From positions 1,674,001 to 1,738,000 of the forward strand of contig JADJWT010000001.1 of assembly GCA_016716225.1 (NCBI GenBank): a DNA stretch of 64,000 nt, read 5' to 3'. Below are positions 41,630 through 51,781 of the stretch, piece after piece; position 1 is the stretch's first letter; each line of letters starts with the position of its first letter. The notes beneath the pieces were generated by a model, which was not told the DNA's origin, ran no database searches, and was given only the letters and a program-made list of their open reading frames with translations. Both the position numbers and the translations under genes were made by a program. This DNA comes from Ignavibacteriota bacterium. Its GTDB lineage: Bacteria; Bacteroidota; Ignavibacteria; Ignavibacteriales; Melioribacteraceae.

Positions 41630-42840
41630 AGAAAAATTCAACTTACGGTTTGAAGAGTTCATATTATAGCAGTATTTATATGCTTAGTAGTAATTTTTTA
41701 TCTAGTTATTCTAAAACGGGTGAAAACATTTTCATTAATAATAACTGTGAAATTATGTCTGAATACTATTGTAATTTATACTTCGGAACGATGAAATATG
41801 TTGGGCTAAATACGTTTTCAAATGAGATTAATAATTGTGAAATAAATGCAAATTATAATTGTTTTATAAAAGCAGAATTGAACAATTGGGGAACGAATCC
41901 TAAATTTAACATCTTCAATTCCTATTTTGATAATCTTCCTATTTGGGATGGTTTTTCAAATAATCAAAATATTACAACCAATGATGAGAATAATTTCAAT
42001 TTAATATGTAACAAAAACTCAAATCTTGAAAAAGCACTAAAATATCAACAAGATGGATTTTACAACGATGCTATTTTGTTATATCAGAATTATATTAAAA
42101 AAAATATAACCAGCCCACTAGCAGCAAATGTATTAACTAGAATAAAAGATTGTTTTACACTTTCAGATAAATCTGGATTTGGAGAATTATTAAAAGAAAT
42201 AACTGAATTGAATTCAGAAGAAAATATTGATCTTGATATAGTTTGTACTGAATTGCAAAATCAGTGCTCACTAATCGAGAAAAATTATAATAAAGTAATT
42301 CGAAATATTGAATATCTAATTGAAAAATATGATTCAAATTTAATAGTGAAAAAATATTCATTATTTAATTTAGCTCTCATCTATTTTGTTTCTTTAGGTG
42401 ATACTTCTAGAGCAAAAGAAACTCTTAGACTATTAGAATTAATATTTCCATTAGATGAATTGGTGCTAGATTTAAAATATTTATTTGGCAATACTGAAAT
42501 TGTAAACCTGAAAAATGACTCTTTTCTTAACAGTTATAAAGATTCAGCAGTTAATAACCTAAACTATTGTTTATATCAAAACTATCCCAATCCATTTAAT
42601 CCAAAAACAAGAATAAAATATTCTATTCACAATAGATATAATAAATTTTATACAAGTAATGTTAATCTAAAAATATACGATGTAATTGGTCGCGAAATAA
42701 TCGAGTTGGTAAATGAAAAACAAAAAGGGGGAATTTATGAAATTGAATTTGATGCAACAAAATTCTCAAGTGGTGTTTACATAATAAAACTATCCATCGA
42801 TGACTTTATTGATACAAAAAAAGCCATATTACTTAAATAA
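41590..42840 (+). pseudogene. 3' part of the frame-broken C25 peptidase gene with T9SS sorting domain
   Basis: Reading again in the -1 frame, this part starts with the last beta-helix turns. It continues with a TPR-like helical segment (about 150-310) and ends with a type IX secretion C-terminal domain. The domain shows YQNYPNPFNPKTRIKYSI, VNLKIYDVIGREIIELVNE, GIYEIEFDATKFSSGVYII and the final TKKAILLK. Such domains direct export through the outer membrane and surface attachment. Joined, the three parts would give about 1,025 residues, a normal cell-surface C25 protein. Confidence 0.8.
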
Positions 42841-42856
42841 TTATTTTATATGGAAC

Positions 42857-42875
42857 GAATTGATTTAATCAATTC
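42857..42875 (-). terminator. hairpin at the feoB stop codon
   Basis: GAATTGAT at 42857-42864 and ATCAATTC at 42868-42875 form a perfect 8-bp stem around TTA, which is the complement of the feoB stop codon. No long T-run follows on either strand. It sits between the convergent C25 gene and feoB, so weak two-way termination is possible. Confidence 0.35.
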
Positions 42876-44883
42876 CAAACAATCTTAATCCATTTACCGT
42901 AATAAAAGTTGCAAAATATGCAAAACCGGAAAAAATTAATATTTGAAATAACGGTATTCGCCAATGTCCGCTTTCCTTTTTTGCAACGGCTATTGTTGAT
43001 AAACACTGCATTGCAAATACAAAAAATATTATTAAACCGAGTGCGGTTGATGGTGTAAAAAGATTTTTATCGGTTCCATTAATTTTAGCGTGTCTCATTG
43101 CATTTAAAATTGAATCTCTTAAAGTTTCTTCATCACCGGAAACTCTGAAAATTAATGCCAAAGAGCTCACAAAAACTTCTCTCGCAACAAATGCAGAAAT
43201 TAATGAAACTCCAATTCTCCAATCCATACCTATTGGAATCATAACAGGTTCTATAATTTTTCCGATTTGTGCGGCATAAGATGTTGAAATTCTTTCCATT
43301 TGAATTGCATCAACAATTTCTGTTTCCGTTAAATTATTTGTGTCAATTTGTGGATTTGTATTCGGGAAATACGTTAAAACCCAAAGAACTATAGAAAAAA
43401 CAATAATTACCGGTCCGGCTTCCTTTAAATACTGTCTTGTACTTGATAATGTATTTAGTACAACGGATTTCAGTTTGGGAATTTTATAAGATGGCAATTC
43501 CAAAATGAATGATGAATTATCTTCTTCGCGAATAATGGTTCTACTAAATTTGTTAATAATTCCCGCAATAACTACGGAACTGATAATACTGAATAAATAA
43601 ATAAATGAAAAAATAAATCCGCCAATTAAAAAATTTTCTTTAGGAATTAAAAATGCAATCAGTAAAGCATAAACAGGTAGACGTGCACTGCAACTCATTA
43701 ATGGAATTATGAAAATTGTTAGTAGTCTTTCTTTTCTATTTGAAATAGTTCTTGCTGCAAGCATTGCCGGTATAGCACACGCAAATCCTGAAAGCATTGG
43801 CACAAATGATCTTCCGTTCAATCCAATTTTTGAAAGAGGTTTATCAATTAACATTGCACCACGGGCTAAATATCCAGTATCTTCAAGAAATCCAAGAATA
43901 ATAAACAAAATTACAATTTGAGGAACAAAAATAATTACAGCACCAACGCTGCTGATAATACCGTCTGCAATTAAATCTCCGTACCAATTATTGCCTAAAT
44001 AATTTGAAGCAGTATTTGCCATAACTGCAAAAAATTCATCTATCAATTCCATTAAAGGAAGCGCAAGCCAGAATATTGATGTAAATATTGTTCCGGTTAT
44101 TAAAAGAAAAAATATTATTCCCCAAAATTTGTGCAATAAAATTCTATCAAGTTTTAAAGTAAAACTATCCGGCTTATTTATAAAATTTTGCGATAATTTA
44201 TTTAACTGTTCATTAGCATTTTTAAGATTTTTTTCAGCTGCGATTTCAGAAACTACTTCATTTTCAATTTGTTCAATTTCTTTGTAGAATCTAATAATTC
44301 TTTCGGCATGTGCACTTGGAATTAGTTTTGTTAAATTATTTTTAGTGTTATCTGAAATTGATAAAATTTGTCTAATTGTTACTGCTAAATTTTCAACTCC
44401 TTTTCCGGTTCTTCCATCAATTTTTACAACTTTGCACCCAATTTTTTCTTCTAATTTTGTTGGAGAAATTGTAAAACCTTTTTTATGTAAAATATCCGTC
44501 ATTGTTAATGCGATTATTACATTAAAGTTTGATTCCAAAAGCTGCTTAACTAATAATAAATGACGTGAAACTTGACTAGAATCAACCGTAACAATTACAA
44601 TATTTGGAACTCCAAATTTTGGATGTTCGTACAAGGAATTTACGGTAATTTCTTCATCTGGAGAATTTGGAATTAGGCTGATAATTCCCGGAGAATCTAA
44701 CAAATTAGCATCAATTTCAAACTTGGATAAAAATTCGGTTGAATTATACTCAATTGTTGAGCCAGGATAATTAACTGTTTTGAAATTTTTTCCGCTCAAA
44801 AAATTAAACAAAGTTGTTTTCCCGGAATTCGGGGGGCCAACTAAAGTAATTAAATTTTTGTTTTCAGTTAAGATTTCTTTCAT
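42865..44883 (-). CDS. feoB: ferrous iron transporter FeoB
   Basis: A 672-residue inner-membrane Fe2+ importer. The N-terminal GTPase shows G1 GPPNSGKT at 16-23, the G2 region NYPGSTIE and G3 DSPGI; G4 is weak (TMTD). A helical linker leads to the membrane part, with two Gate motifs (RGAMLIDKPLSKIGLNGRSFVPMLSGFACAIP and SLISAFVAREVFVSSLALIF). It overlaps feoA by 4 bases. Length is slightly below E. coli FeoB (773). Confidence 0.97.
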   Translation of the reverse strand: MKEILTENKNLITLVGPPNSGKTTLFNFLSGKNFKTVNYPGSTIEYNSTEFLSKFEIDANLLDSPGIISLIPNSPDEEITVNSLYEHPKFGVPNIVIVTVDSSQVSRHLLLVKQLLESNFNVIIALTMTDILHKKGFTISPTKLEEKIGCKVVKIDGRTGKGVENLAVTIRQILSISDNTKNNLTKLIPSAHAERIIRFYKEIEQIENEVVSEIAAEKNLKNANEQLNKLSQNFINKPDSFTLKLDRILLHKFWGIIFFLLITGTIFTSIFWLALPLMELIDEFFAVMANTASNYLGNNWYGDLIADGIISSVGAVIIFVPQIVILFIILGFLEDTGYLARGAMLIDKPLSKIGLNGRSFVPMLSGFACAIPAMLAARTISNRKERLLTIFIIPLMSCSARLPVYALLIAFLIPKENFLIGGFIFSFIYLFSIISSVVIAGIINKFSRTIIREEDNSSFILELPSYKIPKLKSVVLNTLSSTRQYLKEAGPVIIVFSIVLWVLTYFPNTNPQIDTNNLTETEIVDAIQMERISTSYAAQIGKIIEPVMIPIGMDWRIGVSLISAFVAREVFVSSLALIFRVSGDEETLRDSILNAMRHAKINGTDKNLFTPSTALGLIIFFVFAMQCLSTIAVAKKESGHWRIPLFQILIFSGFAYFATFITVNGLRLFGID

Positions 44884-45101
44884 GATAAAATGATAGATTC
44901 CGCTTCATGTTTTCTTATTGCAATCATTGTTCCGCGAAGTGAAAATGCAAGGGGATCATTAAAAATTGAGGAACTTAATAATTCTATTTCTTGTCCAGGT
45001 GTAAATCCAATTTCTATTATTCTTCTAAAGGACGGATGATTTTCATCAATGTAATTTATAATTGCTTTTTCGCCAAATTTTAATTTTGCAGCAGTTTTCA
45101 T
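44880..45101 (-). CDS. feoA: FeoA, small SH3-like partner of FeoB
   Basis: A 73-residue cytoplasmic protein with the FeoA layout: KFGEKAIINYID, RRIIEIGFTPGQEIELL and DPLAFSLRGTMIAIRKHEAESI. It precedes feoB with a 4-base overlap, the usual operon. FeoC is absent. No clear Fur box was recognised in the 166-base divergent gap before the cytochrome gene. Confidence 0.95.
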   Translation of the reverse strand: MKTAAKLKFGEKAIINYIDENHPSFRRIIEIGFTPGQEIELLSSSIFNDPLAFSLRGTMIAIRKHEAESIILS

Positions 45102-45279
45102 TAATCGTAATTGTTAAACAACAAATATTATTTAGATTGAATCTACATAAACATAATCAAATAATTTTTACGGAGCAAGTTTGAATAAATTATTCACCCA
45201 AATGCTTTATATACTAAATTAAGAGTTGACTATCTTTTTAATAATTATTAAGTTAACTTATAAATAAATGGTGGTGAAA

Positions 45280-46623
45280 ATGAGAAAACCAAAGTTGTTC
45301 TGCATTTTACATTTTTGCTTTTCTGTTATAATTTATTCTCAAACAAGTACAAAACACGGTGAATTAAAATATGAAGATTTTAAAACGCCGGAGTTCTGCG
45401 GAGCTGCTTGTCATTCTGATTTTTATCAGCAATGGAAACAATCAATGATGTCAAAATCGTATACGCATCATTGGGATGAGATTGAATATTTTAAACTTGC
45501 TGTTCCTCATGCTGAGAAAGATGAAAAAGTTGCAGAAGTAAAAGATGGATGTAACGGATGCCATGCACCAATTTCATATGTTGCTGGAGATACGCCTCCG
45601 CCAAAACCGGAATTTAATTCAAGAGCCAACGAAGGAGTCTCTTGCGAAGTTTGTCATAGTATTTCCGGATTTGAAGGGGACACTCCTTATAATTTTAATT
45701 ATATAATGAAACCCGGAAAAACAAAATTTAGCGGTAGAGGAAATGGAATACAATCTCCGGCACATGAAATTTCGGTTACAGATTTGCATCGTTCCGGTGA
45801 TTTTTGCGGCATTTGTCATAATGAAAAAAGCCCCTATGGAATTTGGGTTAAATCAACACACTTGGAATGGAAAGAAGGACCTTATTCAAAAGAGGGAGTT
45901 CAATGTCAAGATTGTCATATGCCAAAAGGAGAATCAATAATTGGAGCAATGGGAAATAAATATCCAGACTCTCGCCAACATTTATTTCATGGGGCTCACG
46001 ATCCGGGAAAAGTAAAAGGAACAATTGAGTTGAGAATTCATCCGGATATTGAAGAAGCTGAACCCGGTGAAACTGTAAAATTTACAGTTGTTTTGTTTAA
46101 TCAAAAAACCGGACATAAATTCCCAACCGGTTCTGTTGAAGATAGAATTGTTTGGCTTCAAGTTGAGGCATTTGACGAAACCGGAAAAACATATCATATA
46201 CCTGTTGATAAAAAAGGTTTTGATGGAGAAGAATATACAATTTCATCCGATGTAAATGCTTATCAAGATATGGGAATTGCGCTTGCAAACCCTAATTTTG
46301 AAGGGGTTAAACGCGATGATATACAAATTGGAAATAGAATTTTTAGAATGCCGTATTTCGATCCTCAAAATAGAATGACGATTCAGCAATGGAATACAGC
46401 ATCTCTTGGAGTTGATTACAGAATTGGTCCACGAGAAACAAAAATCGAAACTTTTACATTTAACATTCCGGATAATATTTCTGAAGGCAAATTAAAAATT
46501 AACGCAAAATTGTATTATCAAAAATTAATTTCTTCCGTTGGTAAATTACTTAATGTTCCCTCTGAAGAATACGAACCGTTATTAGTAAATGAGCATTTTA
46601 CAACTATAAATATTATTGATTAA
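45280..46623 (+). CDS. secreted pentaheme c-type cytochrome
   Basis: The product of 447 residues from ATG 45280 (with a GGTGG site just ahead; ATG 45268 is an alternative) has a signal peptide ending IIYSQ. Five heme sites are visible: CGAACH (an unusual CX3CH), CNGCH, CEVCH, CGICH and CQDCH. They lie in the first half, as in cytochrome c554-like electron carriers. The second half is a beta-rich domain with FTVVLFNQKTGHKFPTGS. The next gene encodes a one-heme barrel-like protein, suggesting extracytoplasmic electron transfer. Confidence 0.92.
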   Translation: MRKPKLFCILHFCFSVIIYSQTSTKHGELKYEDFKTPEFCGAACHSDFYQQWKQSMMSKSYTHHWDEIEYFKLAVPHAEKDEKVAEVKDGCNGCHAPISYVAGDTPPPKPEFNSRANEGVSCEVCHSISGFEGDTPYNFNYIMKPGKTKFSGRGNGIQSPAHEISVTDLHRSGDFCGICHNEKSPYGIWVKSTHLEWKEGPYSKEGVQCQDCHMPKGESIIGAMGNKYPDSRQHLFHGAHDPGKVKGTIELRIHPDIEEAEPGETVKFTVVLFNQKTGHKFPTGSVEDRIVWLQVEAFDETGKTYHIPVDKKGFDGEEYTISSDVNAYQDMGIALANPNFEGVKRDDIQIGNRIFRMPYFDPQNRMTIQQWNTASLGVDYRIGPRETKIETFTFNIPDNISEGKLKINAKLYYQKLISSVGKLLNVPSEEYEPLLVNEHFTTINIID

Positions 46624-46635
46624 GGAGTTTATAAA

Positions 46636-47805
46636 ATGTACACATTTAAAAAAGTTTTGATGGTAATATTTTTTATTACAATTTCTGCAATAGAAATTTT
46701 TGCAATTCCAGCTTTTGCAAGAAAATATAAATTAAGCTGCCAAACATGCCACTCTCCAATGCCAAGTTTAAAACCATACGGTGATGATTTTGCCGGAAAC
46801 GGATTCAGATTTCCGGAAATGCAATCAACAAGATATTTTGTTGAGACCGGTGATGATGAACTTTCGCTTATAAGAGATTTTCCAATTGCAGTTAGATTGG
46901 ATCTTCATATGAGTCTAAAAACCGATGAGCAAAATCGTGGATTGGATTTGCAGTCGCCATATTTAGTTAAACTTTTATCCGGCGGAGAATTATCAAGTAA
47001 GTTATCATATTATTTTTATTTCTATATGAACGAACGTGGTAAAGTTGTTGGAGTTGAAGATGCTTATTTAATGTTTAATAATTTGCTTGATCAAGATTTT
47101 GATATTTATTTTGGACAATTTCAAATTTCAGATCCACTCTTTAAAAGAGAGTTAAGACTAACTTTGGAAGACTATCAAGTTTACAAAATGCATGTTGAAA
47201 ACGGTTCAACAAATTTAGCTTATGATAGAGGAATTATGTTAACATACGGACTTGAATCCGGAACAGATATTATTTTTGAAATATTAAATGGTAACGGAAT
47301 AGATGAGGCTGATGCAATTAAAAACTTTGATAAAGATAAATATAAAAATTATTTTCTAAGAGTTTCTCAAGATGTTGGCGAATATTTGAGAATTGGAGGA
47401 TTTGGATATTTAGCAAAAGAGGAATTAGATAATATTTCTGAAATAAATGATAATGTAACAATGTTTGGTCCCGATTTAACTTTGGGAAATGATAAAATTG
47501 AATTTAATCTTCAATATATGTGGAGAAAAGATTCTAAAGCAATTCATACTTTTATAAATGAAAATGTAAAAACTCATGGCGGTTTGGCAGAAATAATTTA
47601 TAAACCAAAAGGCGATGAAAGTAAATGGTATGCAGTTGGTTTATTTAATTTTATAAATTCTGATTTGGATTATTTGGATTACAAAACTTTAGCGTTGCAT
47701 GCTGGATATTTATATAGAAGAAATATCAGAATGGTTGCGGAATATAAGTATGATCTAAATGAAAAGTATAGTATGTTCAGCGTTGGAATGATTTCAGCGT
47801 TTTAA
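46636..47805 (+). CDS. outer-membrane barrel-like protein with one N-terminal heme site
   Basis: A 389-residue exported protein. The signal peptide ends EIFA; right after it comes IPAFARKYKLSCQTCHSPMPSLKPYG, one CXXCH heme site at the mature N-terminus. The rest alternates strands with aromatic ends (YYFYFYMNERGKVVGVEDAYLMF, LALHAGYLYRRNIRMVAEYKY), as expected for an outer-membrane barrel. It follows the pentaheme gene by 12 bases with a good AAGGAG site. Together they could pass electrons across or at the outer membrane. Confidence 0.85.
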   Translation: MYTFKKVLMVIFFITISAIEIFAIPAFARKYKLSCQTCHSPMPSLKPYGDDFAGNGFRFPEMQSTRYFVETGDDELSLIRDFPIAVRLDLHMSLKTDEQNRGLDLQSPYLVKLLSGGELSSKLSYYFYFYMNERGKVVGVEDAYLMFNNLLDQDFDIYFGQFQISDPLFKRELRLTLEDYQVYKMHVENGSTNLAYDRGIMLTYGLESGTDIIFEILNGNGIDEADAIKNFDKDKYKNYFLRVSQDVGEYLRIGGFGYLAKEELDNISEINDNVTMFGPDLTLGNDKIEFNLQYMWRKDSKAIHTFINENVKTHGGLAEIIYKPKGDESKWYAVGLFNFINSDLDYLDYKTLALHAGYLYRRNIRMVAEYKYDLNEKYSMFSVGMISAF

Positions 47806-47822
47806 TTTTAGGAAAGTAAAAT

Positions 47823-48596
47823 TTGCAATTATTGCAAAAACCAATTTTAATAGATTTAGATGGTGTTCTTAGAATAGGGAACAACATTGCAGAATTTGCA
47901 GAAGAATTTTTGAATTTTATTGAATCAAATAAAATTCCCGCTTGCATTTTAAGTAATTCTTCATTATTCACTTCAGAGCAAATTGAGAATTATTTTTCTT
48001 CGAATAATATTGAAATTAATATCCCAATTATTACTGCTATTGACTCCGCTTATGATTATTTAAAGAGAAGATATAAAAAAGTTGCAATATACACTTCGGA
48101 AAATGTGGTTGCAAAATTTTCAGAATTTTTGGAATATGAAAATCCCGAAGCAGTTTTAATTGGCGATATTGGTGAAAATTGGAATTATAAATTAATGCAG
48201 ACAGTTTTTGAGTATGTAAGAAGTGGAGCAGAATTAATTGCAGTTCATAAAAATAGATTCTGGAATTTTCCGGGAAAAGGAATTCAACTTGATGCTGGAA
48301 CATTTATTCATGGGATTGAATTTGCAGCATCAACATCTGCAACAATAATTGGGAAACCTTCTAAAATTTATTTTGAATCAGCATTAAGAAAAATTGGATT
48401 TGATGAAAATACAAAATTTATAATGTTAGGCGATGATTTGGAAACTGATATGTATGGCGCAAAAAAAATCTATGCCGAAACAATTCTAATTCTTACCGGA
48501 AAAACAAAACTTCCAATTCCAGAAAATTTGAAAATTTATGTCAATCACATTGCAGAAAATTTACTGGATGTAAAAAAAATATTAGAAAATGTATAA
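47823..48596 (+). CDS. HAD-superfamily phosphatase, NagD-like
   Basis: A 257-residue haloacid-dehalogenase-type hydrolase of subclass IIA. Motif I is LIDLDGVLRIGN (nucleophile Asp of DLD), motif II CILSNSS, motif III Lys in GKPSKIYFESAL and motif IV MLGDDLETDMYGAK. The family dephosphorylates small sugars or nucleotides; the substrate is unknown. Translation starts at TTG 47823 behind TAGGAAAG; no early ATG exists. Confidence 0.9.
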   Translation: MQLLQKPILIDLDGVLRIGNNIAEFAEEFLNFIESNKIPACILSNSSLFTSEQIENYFSSNNIEINIPIITAIDSAYDYLKRRYKKVAIYTSENVVAKFSEFLEYENPEAVLIGDIGENWNYKLMQTVFEYVRSGAELIAVHKNRFWNFPGKGIQLDAGTFIHGIEFAASTSATIIGKPSKIYFESALRKIGFDENTKFIMLGDDLETDMYGAKKIYAETILILTGKTKLPIPENLKIYVNHIAENLLDVKKILENV

Positions 48597-48731
48597 TGAG
48601 ATTTTTAATAATTTATTTCGGAAAACCATTTACAACAAAATTTTACCGTTCGCAACAAAATAAACTCTCATTTTAAACTTCGAGCCAATATCCTCGATTA
48701 TTTCTTACTGAAAAATTATCAAGGGATATCT

Positions 48732-49121
48732 ATGAATAAAAAATTAATAATGTTTCTTTTAACAGCTTTTTTGCAAATCTATGCTGTCGATAACAATTTT
48801 GTTAATATACAACAAAATGATGAATATTTAGCTTTTGCAGAACAAATGCCAGAACCGGTTGGAGGTCTTGAAGGAATTTATAAATTAATTAAATATCCAG
48901 AATTAGCTACAAAAGCTGGAGTTCAAGGAAAAGTTTATGTCCTAGCATTTATTAATGAAGATGGAAAAGTTGATGATGTAAAAGTTGTTAAAGGAATTGG
49001 AGCTGGCTGTGATGAAGCAACTGTTGAAGCGGTTAAAAAAAGTAAATTTACTCCAGGAAAATCTGCCGGAAAAAATGTAAAAGTAAAAATGTCATTACAA
49101 ATTCAATTCAAGTTGACGTAA
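48732..49121 (+). CDS. stand-alone TonB C-terminal domain protein
   Basis: A 129-residue exported protein: signal peptide (1-18), short linker, then a complete TonB-C fold with [67 protein letters not shown] and [10 protein letters not shown]. The N-terminal membrane anchor and Pro-rich spacer of true TonB are missing, so it cannot couple to ExbBD by itself. It lies 16 bases before a chemoreceptor gene. Confidence 0.9.
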   Translation: MNKKLIMFLLTAFLQIYAVDNNFVNIQQNDEYLAFAEQMPEPVGGLEGIYKLIKYPELATKAGVQGKVYVLAFINEDGKVDDVKVVKGIGAGCDEATVEAVKKSKFTPGKSAGKNVKVKMSLQIQFKLT

Positions 49122-49137
49122 AAAACTAGGACAAATT

Positions 49138-51234
49138 ATGATTGACTTCATAAAAAATTTAAAATTCGTACGTAAAATTCAGTTAGGATTCTTATTACTT
49201 GGCGCAATTTCAACATTTATTGCGTTGAGTGATATGTACCAAATAAATAAAATGAAAAATTCAAAAGCAGCTTTATACACTGATTTTATAACTCCAAAAG
49301 AATATATAGATGATTTATACAGCGAATTTCAGAAAGCACAATTTATAATGCTTAAACTTTCGATTCAGGAATTTTCGTCTGATTTCTCTAAAAATATTTC
49401 TGAATATAATTCACATAAAGCAAAAATTGATGAATATATTGATACACTTCAACAACAAACATATAGTGATAGTCTTCAGAAAAAATTTGCTGATATTAAA
49501 AATGTTTGGAATGAATATAAAAACATTGTTGCCGATGCAATAATTAGCGCTTCTGCATCCGGAATGTATGATATGGCTGCAGTAATTTCAACAACTTCCG
49601 GAGAAGAGTACGGATCAAAATTAGTTAATCATTTTGATATAATAGTAAACGAATTACAATTGCAATCTGAAAAATTGAATGCACAATTTTCAAAAGCGGA
49701 AGAAAACGCGCTTACATTTTTAATTGCCGGAATGATTGCGGGAACATTAGTTTTAATGTTCAGCGTTTTTATGCTTGCACCTAAATTAAGTAAGCCTATC
49801 AGCGAGTTTGTAAATATTTTCAATGAATTTTCACTGGGTAATTTTGAATTTGAAATTAAGAATAATTCAAAAGATGAATTTGGAAAGTTAATGGAAATTG
49901 CAGATCAGTTTAAATCAACTCAGCTTGAAAAAATAAGTGCCGCAAAGAAAATTGCAGAGGGAAGCTTAGAAAAAGTAAGAGAAGCTTCTGAAAAAGACAG
50001 TCTTGCAAAAGCATTTAATAGAGAAGTTGTAACAATTGAAAATCTTCTTGATGAAATTGATAAGATGCTAGAAGCAAATGAAAAAGGTGATTTGCAATTT
50101 AAAATGAAGTCTGAGAATTTTGAAGGCGGATGGCATAGAATTTTAGAAGGATTTAATAAAATTAGAAAATCTACAATTGAGCCAATAGATGAAGCAAGAA
50201 AAGTTTTAGCACTAATGGCAAACGGTGATTTTAGAACAAAGATGGTAGGAAATTATAAAGGTGACTATGAAAATATTAAAAACGATGTAAATAAAGTTGC
50301 AATTTCACTTAGTGAAATAATTGGCAGAGTTAAATTAAGTACCGAAGAATTAGCTTCATCGGCTAACCAAATCCAATCCAAAACTGTGGAAATGGCTGCT
50401 GGAGCTGGTGAACAAAATTCACAAACCAGTGAAGTTGTTTCTTCAATTGATGAAATGACGAGAACAATTACGGATAGTACAAAAAATGCTAGCGAAGCTG
50501 CAAAGACCGCTGAACAAGCCGGAAATAAAGCACGAAACGGCGGAAGAGTTGTTAAAGAAACCGTTGAAGGAATTAACAGAATTGCCGATGTTGTTATTAA
50601 ATCCGCAGTTACTATTGAAGAATTAGGAAAATCTAGCAATCAAATTGGAGCAATTATACAAGTAATTAATGAAATTGCGGATCAGACAAATTTATTAGCA
50701 TTAAATGCCGCAATTGAAGCTGCTCGTGCTGGCGAACATGGAAGAGGTTTTGCTGTTGTTGCAGATGAAGTTAGAAAATTAGCCGAACGAACAACTAGTG
50801 CAACAAATGAAATTAAACAGATGATCAAGAGAATTCAAGAAGATACTTCCGGAGCAGTTGAAGCTATTGAAATTGGCAAGTTAGAAGTTGAAAAAGGTAA
50901 AACTTTAGCTGTTGATGCTGGAAATGCTCTTAAAGAAATTATTATGAATACTGATGAAGTAACAGCCTTAATCAATCAACTTGCTGCAGCTAGTGAAGAA
51001 CAAAATGCTACAAGTCAGCAAATTGCTCAAAATGTTGAGTTGATTCAAACAGTTACACAACAAGCGACAGAAAGCACGGGACAAATTAGTGAATCAGCAG
51101 AAAATTTAAATAAGTTAACAGAAAATCTACAAGCGATTGTTAATAAATTCCAGCTTGATTACAATGATGATATTCAATATGAATATGGTGTAAAAGAAAA
51201 AGTTAAACCTAAATCAAAATATCATTATGTATAA
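49138..51234 (+). CDS. methyl-accepting chemotaxis protein with several HAMP-like modules
   Basis: A 698-residue chemoreceptor. Spans at about 15-33 and 196-216 enclose a helical-bundle sensor domain of about 160 residues. A HAMP follows the second span ([22 protein letters not shown]), and two more HAMP-like units appear (about 305-340 and 345-400, for example [31 protein letters not shown]). The signalling tip is the conserved [36 protein letters not shown] hairpin. No C-terminal CheR-tethering pentapeptide of the usual NWETF type is present. It links to the flagellar genes in function. Confidence 0.95.
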   Translation: MIDFIKNLKFVRKIQLGFLLLGAISTFIALSDMYQINKMKNSKAALYTDFITPKEYIDDLYSEFQKAQFIMLKLSIQEFSSDFSKNISEYNSHKAKIDEYIDTLQQQTYSDSLQKKFADIKNVWNEYKNIVADAIISASASGMYDMAAVISTTSGEEYGSKLVNHFDIIVNELQLQSEKLNAQFSKAEENALTFLIAGMIAGTLVLMFSVFMLAPKLSKPISEFVNIFNEFSLGNFEFEIKNNSKDEFGKLMEIADQFKSTQLEKISAAKKIAEGSLEKVREASEKDSLAKAFNREVVTIENLLDEIDKMLEANEKGDLQFKMKSENFEGGWHRILEGFNKIRKSTIEPIDEARKVLALMANGDFRTKMVGNYKGDYENIKNDVNKVAISLSEIIGRVKLSTEELASSANQIQSKTVEMAAGAGEQNSQTSEVVSSIDEMTRTITDSTKNASEAAKTAEQAGNKARNGGRVVKETVEGINRIADVVIKSAVTIEELGKSSNQIGAIIQVINEIADQTNLLALNAAIEAARAGEHGRGFAVVADEVRKLAERTTSATNEIKQMIKRIQEDTSGAVEAIEIGKLEVEKGKTLAVDAGNALKEIIMNTDEVTALINQLAAASEEQNATSQQIAQNVELIQTVTQQATESTGQISESAENLNKLTENLQAIVNKFQLDYNDDIQYEYGVKEKVKPKSKYHYV

Positions 51235-51236
51235 AA

Positions 51237-51749
51237 TTATTGATCTCTAATATCTTGTTTAGGTTGATCACTTTTATTGCTTTTATTTTTTAACATTGTA
51301 TTTACAATTGGTGGTACAAAATCAGAAATATCACTATTGAATTGTGCTAAGTTTCTTACAATTGTAGAATTAAGATATGTATATTTTTCGTGTGGCATAA
51401 GAAAAACGGTTCGTAAATTTTCATCCAATTTTCTGTTCATCAAAGCCATTTGAAATTCGTATTCAAAATCACTAATTGCACGCAATCCTCTAATAATTCC
51501 AATTGCACCAACCTCTTTCGCATGATCAACAACTAAACCTTCAAATGAATCAACGTACACGCTTTTAAATTCCTTTAAACTTTCGCGAAGCATTATCAAT
51601 CTTTCCTCAACAGTAAACATTGGCGATTTTATTGGATTTCTTGCAACTGTTACAACAACTTTATCGAACAAATCAATTGCTCTTTTTATAACATCAATAT
51701 GTCCGTTTGTTACCGGATCAAATGTTCCGGGATATATTACTGTTTTCAT
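51237..51749 (-). CDS. coaD: phosphopantetheine adenylyltransferase CoaD
   Basis: Penultimate enzyme of coenzyme A synthesis. The 170-residue protein opens with the nucleotidyltransferase site YPGTFDPVTNGHIDVIKRA and contains GIIRGLRAISDFEYEFQMALMNR and FLMPHEKYTYLNSTIVRNLA. It is slightly longer at the C-terminus than E. coli CoaD (159). It stands behind rsmD on the same strand, a common gene pair. Confidence 0.97.
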   Translation of the reverse strand: MKTVIYPGTFDPVTNGHIDVIKRAIDLFDKVVVTVARNPIKSPMFTVEERLIMLRESLKEFKSVYVDSFEGLVVDHAKEVGAIGIIRGLRAISDFEYEFQMALMNRKLDENLRTVFLMPHEKYTYLNSTIVRNLAQFNSDISDFVPPIVNTMLKNKSNKSDQPKQDIRDQ

Positions 51750-51781
51750 AATTTTCTTTCGCTAAAATTTAATTATAATTT

